From: Paraburkholderia sp. D15
GTDB lineage: Bacteria > Pseudomonadota > Gammaproteobacteria > Burkholderiales > Burkholderiaceae
Length of the DNA: 64,000 bases
Assembly: GCF_029910215.1 (NCBI RefSeq)
Contig: NZ_CP110395.1
Location: forward strand, 1,736,001-1,800,000
Direction: 5' to 3'
Made by a program: the position numbers and the translations under genes. Of this stretch, positions 6,953-15,279 are shown piece by piece (within the stretch, counting starts at the first letter, position 1; each line of letters begins with the position of its first letter). The notes beneath the pieces were generated by a model, which was given only the letters and a program-made list of their open reading frames with translations, was not told where the DNA came from and ran no database searches.

Positions 6953-9808
6953 ATGGATACCCAGAACATAATCGGGGCGATAAAAGGCGGACTGCTTCAG
7001 CAGGACCGCCTGATTAAACTGGATACCCCGGCGGGGAATAACGTTTTGCTGCCGCAGCGCGCGCTCGGCAGGTCGAGAATCGGGCGTGATTTCGGCTGGA
7101 CCGTCGATCTCGTGTCCACCGCCGCCTCGGGCGACGTCCAGTTGAAGACCTTGATCGCGCAGCCGGTGACGCTGTGGATCCAGCAGTCCGACCGCTCCTA
7201 TCGTCCGCATCACGGTTACGTGCACACGGCGCGCCGGCTTGGCGGGGACGGCGGGTTGACGTCGTATCAGATCGGTTTCGCGTCATGGATGCACTTCTTG
7301 CGGTTCCGTCGCGACCAGAAGTACTGGCAGGACAAGAGCGCCGACGAAATCATCACGGACGTCTTCAATCAGCATCCGCAGGCGCAGGGGATGTTTCGTT
7401 TCGCGCTGTCGCAGCCGCTGCCGTCCCGCTCGTATTGCCGGCAGGATGAAACCGACTGGAACTTCGTGCATCGACTGCTGGAGTCGGAAGGACTTTATGG
7501 TTTCTGGCAGCAGGCCAGCGACGGCAAGTCGCACACGTTGGTGATCACCGACCGTCTGCAAACGCTCACGCCGCTCGCACCGGAGCAGGTCGATTTCTAT
7601 CGTGCCGGAACCGGCAGCGAGACGGATGCGCTGGTGCAATGGTCGGGCACGCGCACGCTGCAATCGGCGTTGCTGTCCACGCGCACGTTCGACTACAAGA
7701 ATCCGTCGACGCCGTTCAATCCGAAGGCGACCAGCGTGCCGACCCTCGCGAATCAGGGGGCGTTGCCGTCGCAGATGGAGGTGTACGAGTACACCGGCGG
7801 CTACACCTATCCGGAGCAGACGCGCGGCGATCATCTGTCGAAGATCCGGATGGAGGAATGGGAGTCGCGGGCCAAGCGCTTTCATGGCGAAGGCGGGTTG
7901 CGTGCGATCGATGCAGGGGTGCGCTTTACCATCGCCGGCCATCCGGAGCACGACAACGATGCAGCGGGACAGCGCGAATTCGCGGCCATCGAGGTCACGT
8001 GGACGATCGCCAACAATCTGCCGTTGTCCGGACATGAAGCCGACTTTCCGCACAGCCTGCATCACGAACTTGCACAGGCCCAGGCCGGCGATACGGGCGG
8101 CGCGTTCAGCGTGTCGCATGCCGACGGGTCGAGCGGCTTCTATCGCGTCGGCATCGAAGCGCAGCGCACGACGGTGCCGTTCCGCAGTCCGTTCGATCAT
8201 CGCAAGCCGGATGCGAAGCTGGAGACGGCGATCGTCGTCGGGCCGAAGGGCGCCGAGGCCTACACGGACGGATTGAACCGCATCAAGGTCATGTTCGTGT
8301 GGGACCGCGTGAATCAGGGCGACGAGCGCGCGTCGTGCTGGGTGCGCGTCGCGCAGTCCGATACGGGCGATGGTTACGGCGCCGTGCACATGCCGCGCGC
8401 GGGCGAGGAACTGCTGATCGGCTATGTCGGCAACGATATCGACCGGCCGATCGCGCTGCATCGCGTGTATAACGGCGCGGCGAAACCGCAGTGGCATTCG
8501 AACGGCTTGCTGTCGGGGTATCGCTCGAAGGAGTTCTCGGGCGAGGGGTACAACCAGATGGTGATGGACGATTCGACCTCGCAGAATCGCGTGCATCTGT
8601 ATAGCTCCAGCAGCAATGCGCAATTGCACCTCGGGTATCTGATCGACCAGACGGGCAATACGCGCGGCGGTTATCTCGGCAGCGGCTTCGATCTGAGTTC
8701 GCAGGCGTATGGTGCGTTGCGCGCCGGCCGCGGGTTGTATGTGTCGGCGCATCCGGTCACGAGCCAGCCGCTCGACGCGAGCGAGGCGAGCCGGCAACTC
8801 GCGGGATCGACGGGCGTGCTCGAAGCGGCGTCGCAGGCGAGCGAGGCTTCGCAGGCCGAGAGCCTGAAGGAGGGGCAGGACGCGTTGAAGAGCTTCGGCG
8901 ATGCGACGCGGCATAGCACGACGGGGACGACGGGCACAGGCGGCGTCACGGCCGGCGGCGGCACGGGCAATGCGAATGCGTTCTCGCAGCCGGTGATGCT
9001 GTTCGCCGCGCCGGCCGGTATCGCGTTGTCGACGCAGAAGTCCGCGCATGTCGCCGCGGATCAGCACATCAACCTCGTCAGCGGGCAGAGCACGCATATC
9101 GCGACGGGCAAGTCGCTGGTGGCGAGCATCACGAACCGGTTGAGTCTGTTCGTGCAGAACGCGGGGATGAAGCTGTTCGCGGCGAAGGGGAAAGTGGAAG
9201 TGCAGGCGCACGCGGACAACGTCGAGGTGACGGCGCAGAAGTCGCTACTGCTGGCGTCGGTGACGGAGAAGGTGCAGGCGGCCGCGCAGCAGGAGATTTT
9301 GCTGACCTCGGGCGGCGCGTATATCCGCATCAAGGACGGCAACATCGAGATTCACGCGCCGGGCAAGATCGATATCAAGGGCGCGCAGCATGCGTTCAGC
9401 GGGCCGACGCGGATGGATGTGACGAACCCGGCGTTCAAGGATATGCCGACGCGGAAGTTGATGTTGAATACGATGGCGTCGCCGTCGGCGACGAATGTCG
9501 TTCCGGCGGGCATGCCTTATAAGCTGTTCGCGGACGGGGCGTTGGTGAAGCAGGGGGTGTTCGATAAGACCGGACAGTTGCCGATCGATCATCAGGTGAC
9601 GACGAAGCGGTATACGTTGGAGATGGCGAATGGGGTGACGCATGAGATTCCGGTGCCGGGGGAGTACCGGGATGCGGCGAATGGCGCGCTTGCGAATCAG
9701 GGGTTTCAGTTTCATGAAGTGCTACCAGACGGCGAGACGCCCGCGCCTGACCGTGCGTTGCATCGGCAGACCTACAGCGATCTTCTCAATCCTCCTTCGG
9801 ACACGTAG
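6953..9808 (+). CDS. vgrG: T6SS spike protein VgrG with C-terminal extension
   Basis: A 951-residue spike component. The N-terminal half is the phage-tail gp27/gp44-like hub (PVTLWIQQSDRSYRPHHGYVHTARRLGGDG..., then SYCRQDETDWNFVHRLLESEGLYGFW). The OB-fold/gp5 segment lies at about 440-540 (AIVVGPKGAEAYTDGLNRIKVMFVWDR, CWVRVAQSDTGDGYGAVHMPRAGEELLIGYVGNDIDRPI). A DUF2345 beta-helix extension with regular short repeats covers about 680-840. The last 100 residues (MPYKLFADGALVKQGVFDKTG... onwards) form an extra domain, perhaps transthyretin-like, likely to load the adjacent effector. I chose the ATG at 6953 (MDTQNIIGAIKGG) over the one at 6902. It is separated from the phospholipase gene by two bases. 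Confidence 0.93.
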   Translation: MDTQNIIGAIKGGLLQQDRLIKLDTPAGNNVLLPQRALGRSRIGRDFGWTVDLVSTAASGDVQLKTLIAQPVTLWIQQSDRSYRPHHGYVHTARRLGGDGGLTSYQIGFASWMHFLRFRRDQKYWQDKSADEIITDVFNQHPQAQGMFRFALSQPLPSRSYCRQDETDWNFVHRLLESEGLYGFWQQASDGKSHTLVITDRLQTLTPLAPEQVDFYRAGTGSETDALVQWSGTRTLQSALLSTRTFDYKNPSTPFNPKATSVPTLANQGALPSQMEVYEYTGGYTYPEQTRGDHLSKIRMEEWESRAKRFHGEGGLRAIDAGVRFTIAGHPEHDNDAAGQREFAAIEVTWTIANNLPLSGHEADFPHSLHHELAQAQAGDTGGAFSVSHADGSSGFYRVGIEAQRTTVPFRSPFDHRKPDAKLETAIVVGPKGAEAYTDGLNRIKVMFVWDRVNQGDERASCWVRVAQSDTGDGYGAVHMPRAGEELLIGYVGNDIDRPIALHRVYNGAAKPQWHSNGLLSGYRSKEFSGEGYNQMVMDDSTSQNRVHLYSSSSNAQLHLGYLIDQTGNTRGGYLGSGFDLSSQAYGALRAGRGLYVSAHPVTSQPLDASEASRQLAGSTGVLEAASQASEASQAESLKEGQDALKSFGDATRHSTTGTTGTGGVTAGGGTGNANAFSQPVMLFAAPAGIALSTQKSAHVAADQHINLVSGQSTHIATGKSLVASITNRLSLFVQNAGMKLFAAKGKVEVQAHADNVEVTAQKSLLLASVTEKVQAAAQQEILLTSGGAYIRIKDGNIEIHAPGKIDIKGAQHAFSGPTRMDVTNPAFKDMPTRKLMLNTMASPSATNVVPAGMPYKLFADGALVKQGVFDKTGQLPIDHQVTTKRYTLEMANGVTHEIPVPGEYRDAANGALANQGFQFHEVLPDGETPAPDRALHRQTYSDLLNPPSDT

Positions 9809-9810
9809 AC

Positions 9811-11856
9811 ATGGCAACACCTAACACGACGATCACGACACCCATCGCGCAAAACCAGACGAACACCTGCCGAGTTGCGTTACCTTGGTTCGTTCAGAAT
9901 ACCGAGTACTCTCCCGCGTCGTGTACTTACCTCCCGTTGGTCAACGGAGAGGAAGCGTTTGGCGCCGTGTATGACGCGATCCTTGCCGCGAAGCACTCGG
10001 TCGATATCATCTGCTGGGGGTTTCAACCATCGATGTATTTCAGACGAGGTAGCGGCGGTACGCGAACAATTGGTAGTCTGCTTGTGCAGAAGGGCAAGCA
10101 AAACGTGAAAGTTCGCCTGCTGTGCTGGCACGATGACTATTATTTATCGCAGTTGGGTGAGACCAACATGCCGGGCGAAAACTTCGAGACGTGGTTCAAG
10201 GCGGTAATTCCTGATTGGGTCTACAAGAAAGTCTCACTGCTTGCGCGCGACTATCAAACGTTGTCTGAGCGTGTTTACGACACGGTGTGGTATTACTGCG
10301 CCAACTTGAACAATGTCACGATGGCGGGGATGTGGGAGACGATCTCGCGCAAATGGAACTGGCTGACCCAATACCCTCTTACCTTCTCAAATGTCGAGTT
10401 CGCGACGCGCGATTTTCCGCTCATGGAACGAAGTGAAAGCGTGTGGCGACTGTACTTGCACGGTAAGGATACCGAGCGTGATCCTCGAACAAAGTTGACG
10501 AACGCGTCCGTGACGGGGTTCCTGACTCCCTCTCATCACCAGAAAATGGTGCTGATCGACTATGAGGATCCGAAGCTGGCGACAGGTTTTGTGATGGGGC
10601 ATAACATGCTCGATCAGTACTGGGACAAAAGCGATCACAGCGCCACGCGGCACGAGCCCGAGCAAGGTCGCAACGGACCCTATCCATGGCAGGATGTCTC
10701 CAGCCGGGTGACCGGGCCAATTCTGGAGTTTCTTAACAAGAACTTTTGTCAGGCGTGGGACCTCGCGACGGGTCAAAGTCTGGGAGCGTCGCGCCAAGGT
10801 ATGGCAAAGTCGCTGATTCCTCGACCTGACGGTGGATCGGGTCCGAAGGTGATGGCGCAGATCCTTCGTACACAGTTGCAGACTGGTAAGGACAAAAGTG
10901 GCAAGGCGTTGGCGAACGTCGCAGACATCGAGAAGATGTACCTTCAGGCGGTGAACAACGCGACAAGATACGTTTTTATTCAGAACCAGTATTTCCGGTT
11001 CGTGCCGCTCGCCAACCAGATCAAACAGTCAGTGGCGCAGCAGATTAAATGTGGGCGCAACGTAAGTAGGGATGGTTCGGTTCACCTGTTTGTAATCACG
11101 AACTCTATTGACGACGGAGTGGGGCCCGGTAGTCTCAACACCTATCGAATGCTGGACGCATTAGGACAGAAAAATGCCATGCCGGGTGTTGAACGGGCAC
11201 CGAAAGATGCTGCGCTGGATGCGCAACAGAGCGCGCTTGAGAAAAAGCTCGCGAGCGACCTGAATCAGCGGACAAAGCTGGAGGGCGGGCAGGGTCCGCA
11301 ATTGGGTTCTTTTGATCCAATGGAAGCACAGAGTGCTTTGTCGGCTTTCAGTCAGAACGAAGATGCTCTTCAGAAGGATCAGCAAGATTTGGAAGAGTTG
11401 CAAAGACGCAGAACCGAAATCAGTCGCAAAGAAATTGAGAACGTGGACGTGCCGTCAATGAGCATTCCAGGTCTAAAGGTTCACGTGTGCACATTGGTTG
11501 CGCCTGACTCGCCTGCGGGGAACTGGCTTCCAGTGTACGTGCACGCAAAGGTGATGACTATAGACGATGCGTTCACGACGCAGGGTTCCGCTAATCTGAA
11601 TTCCCGCAGCATGGAGAACGATAGCGAAATGAACATCTGTACTGATGATGCGGGCGTAGCGCATTCGTTGCGGGTGAAGCTGTGGAACCTGCATACAAAG
11701 GGGCAGGGAGCCCAGGATGATCCGGCGGTCGCGTTCGATCGTTGGTCGACAATTATCAAAAATAACAATGACCTTTTGAACGTAGGGAAACAATCTCCTA
11801 TGGCCTCGCTTGTGGGCTTTCTTCGTACATCAGCTACCCTCAGCGGCGTAGATTAA
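9811..11856 (+). CDS. Phospholipase D T6SS effector, Tle5 type
   Basis: A 681-residue enzyme with two PLD catalytic HxKxxxxD motifs: HQKMVLID (His243, Lys245, Asp250) and HAKVMTID (His578, Lys580, Asp585, followed by QGSANLNSRSM). This duplicated HKD layout and the absence of a signal peptide match Tle5 (PldA/PldB-like) antibacterial lipase effectors, which cleave phospholipid headgroups in the target periplasm. A charged linker of about 130 residues (roughly 440-560, with LEKKLASDLNQRTKLEGG and the polar stretch QKDQQDLEELQRRRTE) separates the catalytic halves. The gene starts two bases after vgrG and is followed three bases later by a Sel1-type lipoprotein gene, the classic spike-effector-immunity order. 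Its base composition is more AT-rich than the flanking core genes. Confidence 0.9.
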   Translation: MATPNTTITTPIAQNQTNTCRVALPWFVQNTEYSPASCTYLPLVNGEEAFGAVYDAILAAKHSVDIICWGFQPSMYFRRGSGGTRTIGSLLVQKGKQNVKVRLLCWHDDYYLSQLGETNMPGENFETWFKAVIPDWVYKKVSLLARDYQTLSERVYDTVWYYCANLNNVTMAGMWETISRKWNWLTQYPLTFSNVEFATRDFPLMERSESVWRLYLHGKDTERDPRTKLTNASVTGFLTPSHHQKMVLIDYEDPKLATGFVMGHNMLDQYWDKSDHSATRHEPEQGRNGPYPWQDVSSRVTGPILEFLNKNFCQAWDLATGQSLGASRQGMAKSLIPRPDGGSGPKVMAQILRTQLQTGKDKSGKALANVADIEKMYLQAVNNATRYVFIQNQYFRFVPLANQIKQSVAQQIKCGRNVSRDGSVHLFVITNSIDDGVGPGSLNTYRMLDALGQKNAMPGVERAPKDAALDAQQSALEKKLASDLNQRTKLEGGQGPQLGSFDPMEAQSALSAFSQNEDALQKDQQDLEELQRRRTEISRKEIENVDVPSMSIPGLKVHVCTLVAPDSPAGNWLPVYVHAKVMTIDDAFTTQGSANLNSRSMENDSEMNICTDDAGVAHSLRVKLWNLHTKGQGAQDDPAVAFDRWSTIIKNNNDLLNVGKQSPMASLVGFLRTSATLSGVD

Positions 11857-11859
11857 ATT

Positions 11860-13170
11860 ATGAAAAAAAACGCACTGGTCATCGTTCTGGCATTTGTTCT
11901 ATGCGCTTGTACGAAAAAGGATACTCCGTTGGCCCCATTACCTGACACAAGCGCCGTACGCGCCAATCTTGCCTTCACTTGCGTGCATGAAGCGGACCGT
12001 CTTCCTGCACTTGATCCTGAAGCGGACAAGCTGTTCAAGTATGCTCGTTATCTGGAAAAAAAAGACGGGCCGAAAGATTTCAACAACGTTTCCCGCTACT
12101 ATCGGATTGCCGCAGCCCATGGACACTACAAGGCCAATCGAAATCTGCAATTGTTGATTGCACAGGGGCTCGCCGACTCGCCGGATGCGCCAAAGGAGTC
12201 GGTCGATCTTGCCATGCAATTGGTTATCGAAGGGGTGCCGAGCGGCTACTATGATATCGGTCACTATCTCGAAACTGGTTATGGCCTGAAACCTGACATA
12301 GAAGCTGCATTGAGCTACTTCCGTAAAGCAGCGGATCTGGGAAATCCAGAAGCACAGGCATATGTGGCTGAACAACTCGCTCCTCACGATCGAGCCCCTG
12401 ACATCGCGAAACAGATGCGCCAGTGTGCGGCGGACCAGGGATATGGGGATGCCGCGAATTCGTTGGCGATCAATCTAAAGAACAGCGGGCTCTACCCGGA
12501 AGCCGTCGTCGCGTATCAAAAGGGTGTGGAAGCTGGCGATATATTGTCGGCAATGGCTTTAGGGGACGGATTTACAGCGCCGCCTAGCTCTGATCGTCTT
12601 ACGTACCTTGCCTTGCCAAGCGATCCCGAGCGTGCGCGACGATATCGCGAAATTGAGCATTTTATTCGCAGCAACGACGGCAACAATCCCAAGATTCCTG
12701 ACATTGACAAAATCGTACCTTTACCTCCGGCCCAGCTCCCTCCTTGGGACGGAAATTTCCTATGGCAGAAGCAGCGGGACGCCGCCGCGCTGCCAGTGAA
12801 ACCCTCGGATGAGCTTGTCGAACAGATGGCAAAAGCGAAAGCTCTTGATCCAGTAACCGGCCTCCCGTTAAAAGGGTTGCCTGAGAATACGCCCGCCATA
12901 GATCAATCCGCGGCCGTGACGCCACGCGTCCCAATCGGAACGATTGCCGCAACTGGCGAGGTATGTCCGGAGGATGGTCAATGGTGCGCGAGGCTCGGCA
13001 AAGGTCAGACAGGCGATTCACAGCGCCGCTTCCTGAAGGGTGACGTGTTGCCTTCGCTCGTCGTGCACGAGTCGCGCAAACTCGCATTGCTCGACAAACT
13101 GATGGAACCGCGTCAGCAGATGTCGAAGGTGGAATGGGAACTGGTTGGCTATCTCGATCACCAGGCCTGA
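11860..13170 (+). CDS. Sel1-repeat lipoprotein, probable Tle5 immunity (copy 1)
   Basis: A 436-residue periplasmic lipoprotein. The signal peptide MKKNALVIVLAFVLCAC ends in lipobox LCAC. Tandem Sel1/TPR-like helical repeats run from about 55 to 260, for example YRIAAAHGHYKANRNLQ and LSYFRKAADLGNPEAQ. A proline-rich linker follows (VPLPPAQLPPWDGNF), then a C-terminal domain of about 75 residues (CARLGKGQTGDSQRRFLKGD to the end). Sel1-repeat lipoproteins directly after Tle5 genes are known immunity proteins that trap the lipase in the periplasm. Position three bases after the lipase gene supports this. The C-terminal domain is encoded by the block duplicated at 14638 and is identical in copy 2. 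Confidence 0.82.
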   Translation: MKKNALVIVLAFVLCACTKKDTPLAPLPDTSAVRANLAFTCVHEADRLPALDPEADKLFKYARYLEKKDGPKDFNNVSRYYRIAAAHGHYKANRNLQLLIAQGLADSPDAPKESVDLAMQLVIEGVPSGYYDIGHYLETGYGLKPDIEAALSYFRKAADLGNPEAQAYVAEQLAPHDRAPDIAKQMRQCAADQGYGDAANSLAINLKNSGLYPEAVVAYQKGVEAGDILSAMALGDGFTAPPSSDRLTYLALPSDPERARRYREIEHFIRSNDGNNPKIPDIDKIVPLPPAQLPPWDGNFLWQKQRDAAALPVKPSDELVEQMAKAKALDPVTGLPLKGLPENTPAIDQSAAVTPRVPIGTIAATGEVCPEDGQWCARLGKGQTGDSQRRFLKGDVLPSLVVHESRKLALLDKLMEPRQQMSKVEWELVGYLDHQA

Positions 13171-13623
13171 TTGTTCGCGCTGAACGGAGCCAGCTATCAC
13201 GATGAAACGCTACATGATCCTGACCGGCGACAAGACGACGGCTAACGGCACGGTACTCGCCCAGTCGACGTCGCTCGGTTTGAACGATAAAAACATCGCG
13301 CATGAAAACGATGAAGTTTCGTGTCCGGCATGTCACTCGACAGGCAAGATCCAATGCGACGGTCCGCGCATTCCGATGACGGGACCCGATGGTCGTCGTG
13401 TCGCGCTGAGCGACGATCTGTGCATCTGCAAATGCAATCCACCGCCGAAGCTTGTCGCTTCCCAGCAGGCGATGTCGGTGGATGCTTGATGGCTGATAGA
13501 TTGATCAGGGGCAGGCAGGGCAGGCGTCGTCTGGCTATCTCGCTCGCTCTGCTTGTTTGCGGGTGCACGCAGAAAGATGCTGCGACAGCCCAGTTGCCTG
13601 ACTTGAGCGCCGTGCGCGCCAAT
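12982..13623 (+). repeat. Long direct repeat, left copy (about 640 bp)
   Basis: This stretch recurs at 14638-15279, offset exactly 1656 bp, with only scattered substitutions (for example G/A at 13169/14825 and at 13400/15056). It contains the lipoprotein C-terminal domain, the 31-bp spacer, the whole PAAR gene and the signal-peptide region of the next lipoprotein. Boundaries are by eye: divergence is abrupt on the left and gradual on the right. Confidence 0.9.
13202..13489 (+). CDS. PAAR-domain spike tip protein, copy 1
   Basis: A 95-residue protein beginning MKRYMILTGDKTTANGTVLA. It has the N-terminal PAAR start (a polar first strand, then DKTTANGTVL) and a cysteine-containing centre and end (CPACHSTGKIQC and DDLCICKC) that could bind the zinc ion at the tip. 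PAAR proteins sharpen VgrG trimers and can carry effectors. It is short, with no C-terminal toxin. Its TGA stop overlaps by one base the ATG of the following lipoprotein gene. A second copy differing at one residue (Arg versus His in DGRRV/DGRHV) lies 1656 bp downstream. Confidence 0.85.
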   Translation: MKRYMILTGDKTTANGTVLAQSTSLGLNDKNIAHENDEVSCPACHSTGKIQCDGPRIPMTGPDGRRVALSDDLCICKCNPPPKLVASQQAMSVDA

Positions 13624-14826
13624 CTTGCGTTCACTTGCGCGCACGAGGCTGATCATCTGCCACCGCTTGATCCAAACGTCGACAGCGTTTTTCAGTACGC
13701 TCGCTACTTGCAAAAAAAGGATGGACCGAAAGACTTTGACGATATCCTGCGGTACTACCGAATCGCGGCAGCAAACGGCCATTACAAGGCTAACGAGAAC
13801 GCGCAGCTATTGATCTCGCGGGGACTTGCGCTTTCGCCTGACGGAGCCAAAGAGGTAGTAGACCTTGCCGCACAACTAGTCGCTCAAGGTGTTCCAGGAG
13901 GGTACTACGATATTGGCTACTATCTTGAAACGGGTTACGGCCTGAAGAAGGATCCAGAAATGTCGTTGCGCTACTTCCGGAAGGCTGCAGATCTAGGCAA
14001 TCCCGATGCGCAGTATCGTATCGGTGAACTGCTTGCCCCGGTGGATAAGGCGCCGGACATTGCAAAGCAGATGCGCGAATGCGCGACCGACCAAGGGTAC
14101 GGCAAAGCAGCAAAGATGCTAGGCATTGATCTGAAGACTGACGGACACTACGCAGAAGCGATCAAGGCTTTCCAAAAGGGGGTTGCAGCGGGGGATAGCC
14201 TGTCGGCTTCTTTTCTTGAATCCGGTTTTAAGGACCCTCCGAAAACTGATCAACTGGATTACCTCGCATTGCCCAATGACCTCGAACGAGCAAGGCGTTA
14301 TAACTTGATCGGTAAATTCCTTGACCGTCACGAAAGCCGCAACCCCAAAGTCCCCGACATCGACAAAATCGTTCCATTGCCACCTGCAAAACTCCCACCG
14401 TGGGACGGCACGTTCCAATGGCAGAAGGAACAGGACGCCGCGGTGCCGCCGCAGAAGCCTTCCGACGAACTTATCAACGAGCTCGCCAAGGCGAAGAATC
14501 TGGATCCGGCAACCGGGCTACCGCTGGCTGCTTCTTCGAGCAAGACCTCGTCTGAAGATCAACCCGCGACGCTCGCATCCCGAGTGCCGATCGGTACGGT
14601 TGCGACCACGGGTCAAATGTGTCCTGAAGACGGCGTGTGGTGCGCGAGGCTCGGCAAAGGTCAGACAGGCGATTCACAGCGCCGCTTCCTGAAGGGTGAC
14701 GTGTTGCCTTCGCTCGTCGTGCACGAGTCGCGCAAACTCGCATTGCTCGACAAACTGATGGAACCGCGTCAGCAGATGTCGAAGGTGGAATGGGAACTGG
14801 TTGGCTATCTCGATCACCAAGCCTGA
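13489..14826 (+). CDS. Sel1-repeat lipoprotein, probable immunity (copy 2)
   Basis: A 445-residue homologue of the lipoprotein at 11860. The start is the ATG at 13489, overlapping the PAAR stop; longer in-frame starts read through the PAAR gene and are artefacts. The signal peptide ends in lipobox VCGC, which differs from LCAC in copy 1. Sel1-like helical repeats (YRIAAANGHYKANENAQLLI, LRYFRKAADLGNPDAQYRI) precede the proline-rich VPLPPAKLPPWDG linker and the C-terminal domain, which is identical to copy 1. The repeat region is clearly divergent from copy 1 but close to copy 3. Likely role: an additional antidote, for the adjacent lipase or for a related Tle5 of competitors (inference). Confidence 0.8.
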   Translation: MADRLIRGRQGRRRLAISLALLVCGCTQKDAATAQLPDLSAVRANLAFTCAHEADHLPPLDPNVDSVFQYARYLQKKDGPKDFDDILRYYRIAAANGHYKANENAQLLISRGLALSPDGAKEVVDLAAQLVAQGVPGGYYDIGYYLETGYGLKKDPEMSLRYFRKAADLGNPDAQYRIGELLAPVDKAPDIAKQMRECATDQGYGKAAKMLGIDLKTDGHYAEAIKAFQKGVAAGDSLSASFLESGFKDPPKTDQLDYLALPNDLERARRYNLIGKFLDRHESRNPKVPDIDKIVPLPPAKLPPWDGTFQWQKEQDAAVPPQKPSDELINELAKAKNLDPATGLPLAASSSKTSSEDQPATLASRVPIGTVATTGQMCPEDGVWCARLGKGQTGDSQRRFLKGDVLPSLVVHESRKLALLDKLMEPRQQMSKVEWELVGYLDHQA

Positions 14827-15279
14827 TTGTTCGCGCTGAACGGAGCCAGCTATCACGATGAAACGCTACATGATCCTGACCGGCGACAAGACGACGGCTA
14901 ACGGCACGGTACTCGCCCAGTCGACGTCGCTCGGTTTGAACGATAAAAACATCGCGCATGAAAACGATGAAGTTTCGTGTCCGGCATGTCACTCGACAGG
15001 CAAGATCCAATGCGACGGTCCGCGCATTCCGATGACGGGACCCGATGGTCGTCATGTCGCGCTGAGCGACGATCTGTGCATCTGCAAATGCAATCCACCG
15101 CCGAAGCTTGTCGCTTCCCAGCAGGCGATGTCGGTGGATGCTTGATGGCTGATAGATTGATCAGGGGCGGGCAGGGCAGGCGTCGTCTGGCTATTTCGCT
15201 CGCTCTGCTTGTTTGCGGGTGCACGCAAAAAGAAGCTGCGACAGCCCAGTTGCCTGACTTGAGCGCCGTACGCGCCAAT
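14638..15279 (+). repeat. Long direct repeat, right copy (about 640 bp)
   Basis: Near-identical to 12982-13623. The pair brackets the divergent Sel1 repeat region of lipoprotein 2, so homologous recombination between them would delete or amplify one PAAR-lipoprotein unit of 1656 bp while keeping all reading frames. Confidence 0.9.
14858..15145 (+). CDS. PAAR-domain spike tip protein, copy 2
   Basis: A 95-residue protein identical to the PAAR at 13202 except for one Arg-to-His change (codon at 15055-15057). It has the same cysteine pattern, the same 31-bp spacer upstream and the same one-base stop/start overlap with the following lipoprotein gene. Two almost identical tip proteins beside a single VgrG are redundant for spike building, so the copy is best explained as a passenger of the tandem duplication. 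Confidence 0.85.
   Translation: MKRYMILTGDKTTANGTVLAQSTSLGLNDKNIAHENDEVSCPACHSTGKIQCDGPRIPMTGPDGRHVALSDDLCICKCNPPPKLVASQQAMSVDA

Noticed and set aside
13321..13488. In-frame N-terminal extensions of the second and third Sel1 lipoproteins
   Set aside because: They run through the PAAR gene in another frame and would remove the signal peptide from the N-terminus.
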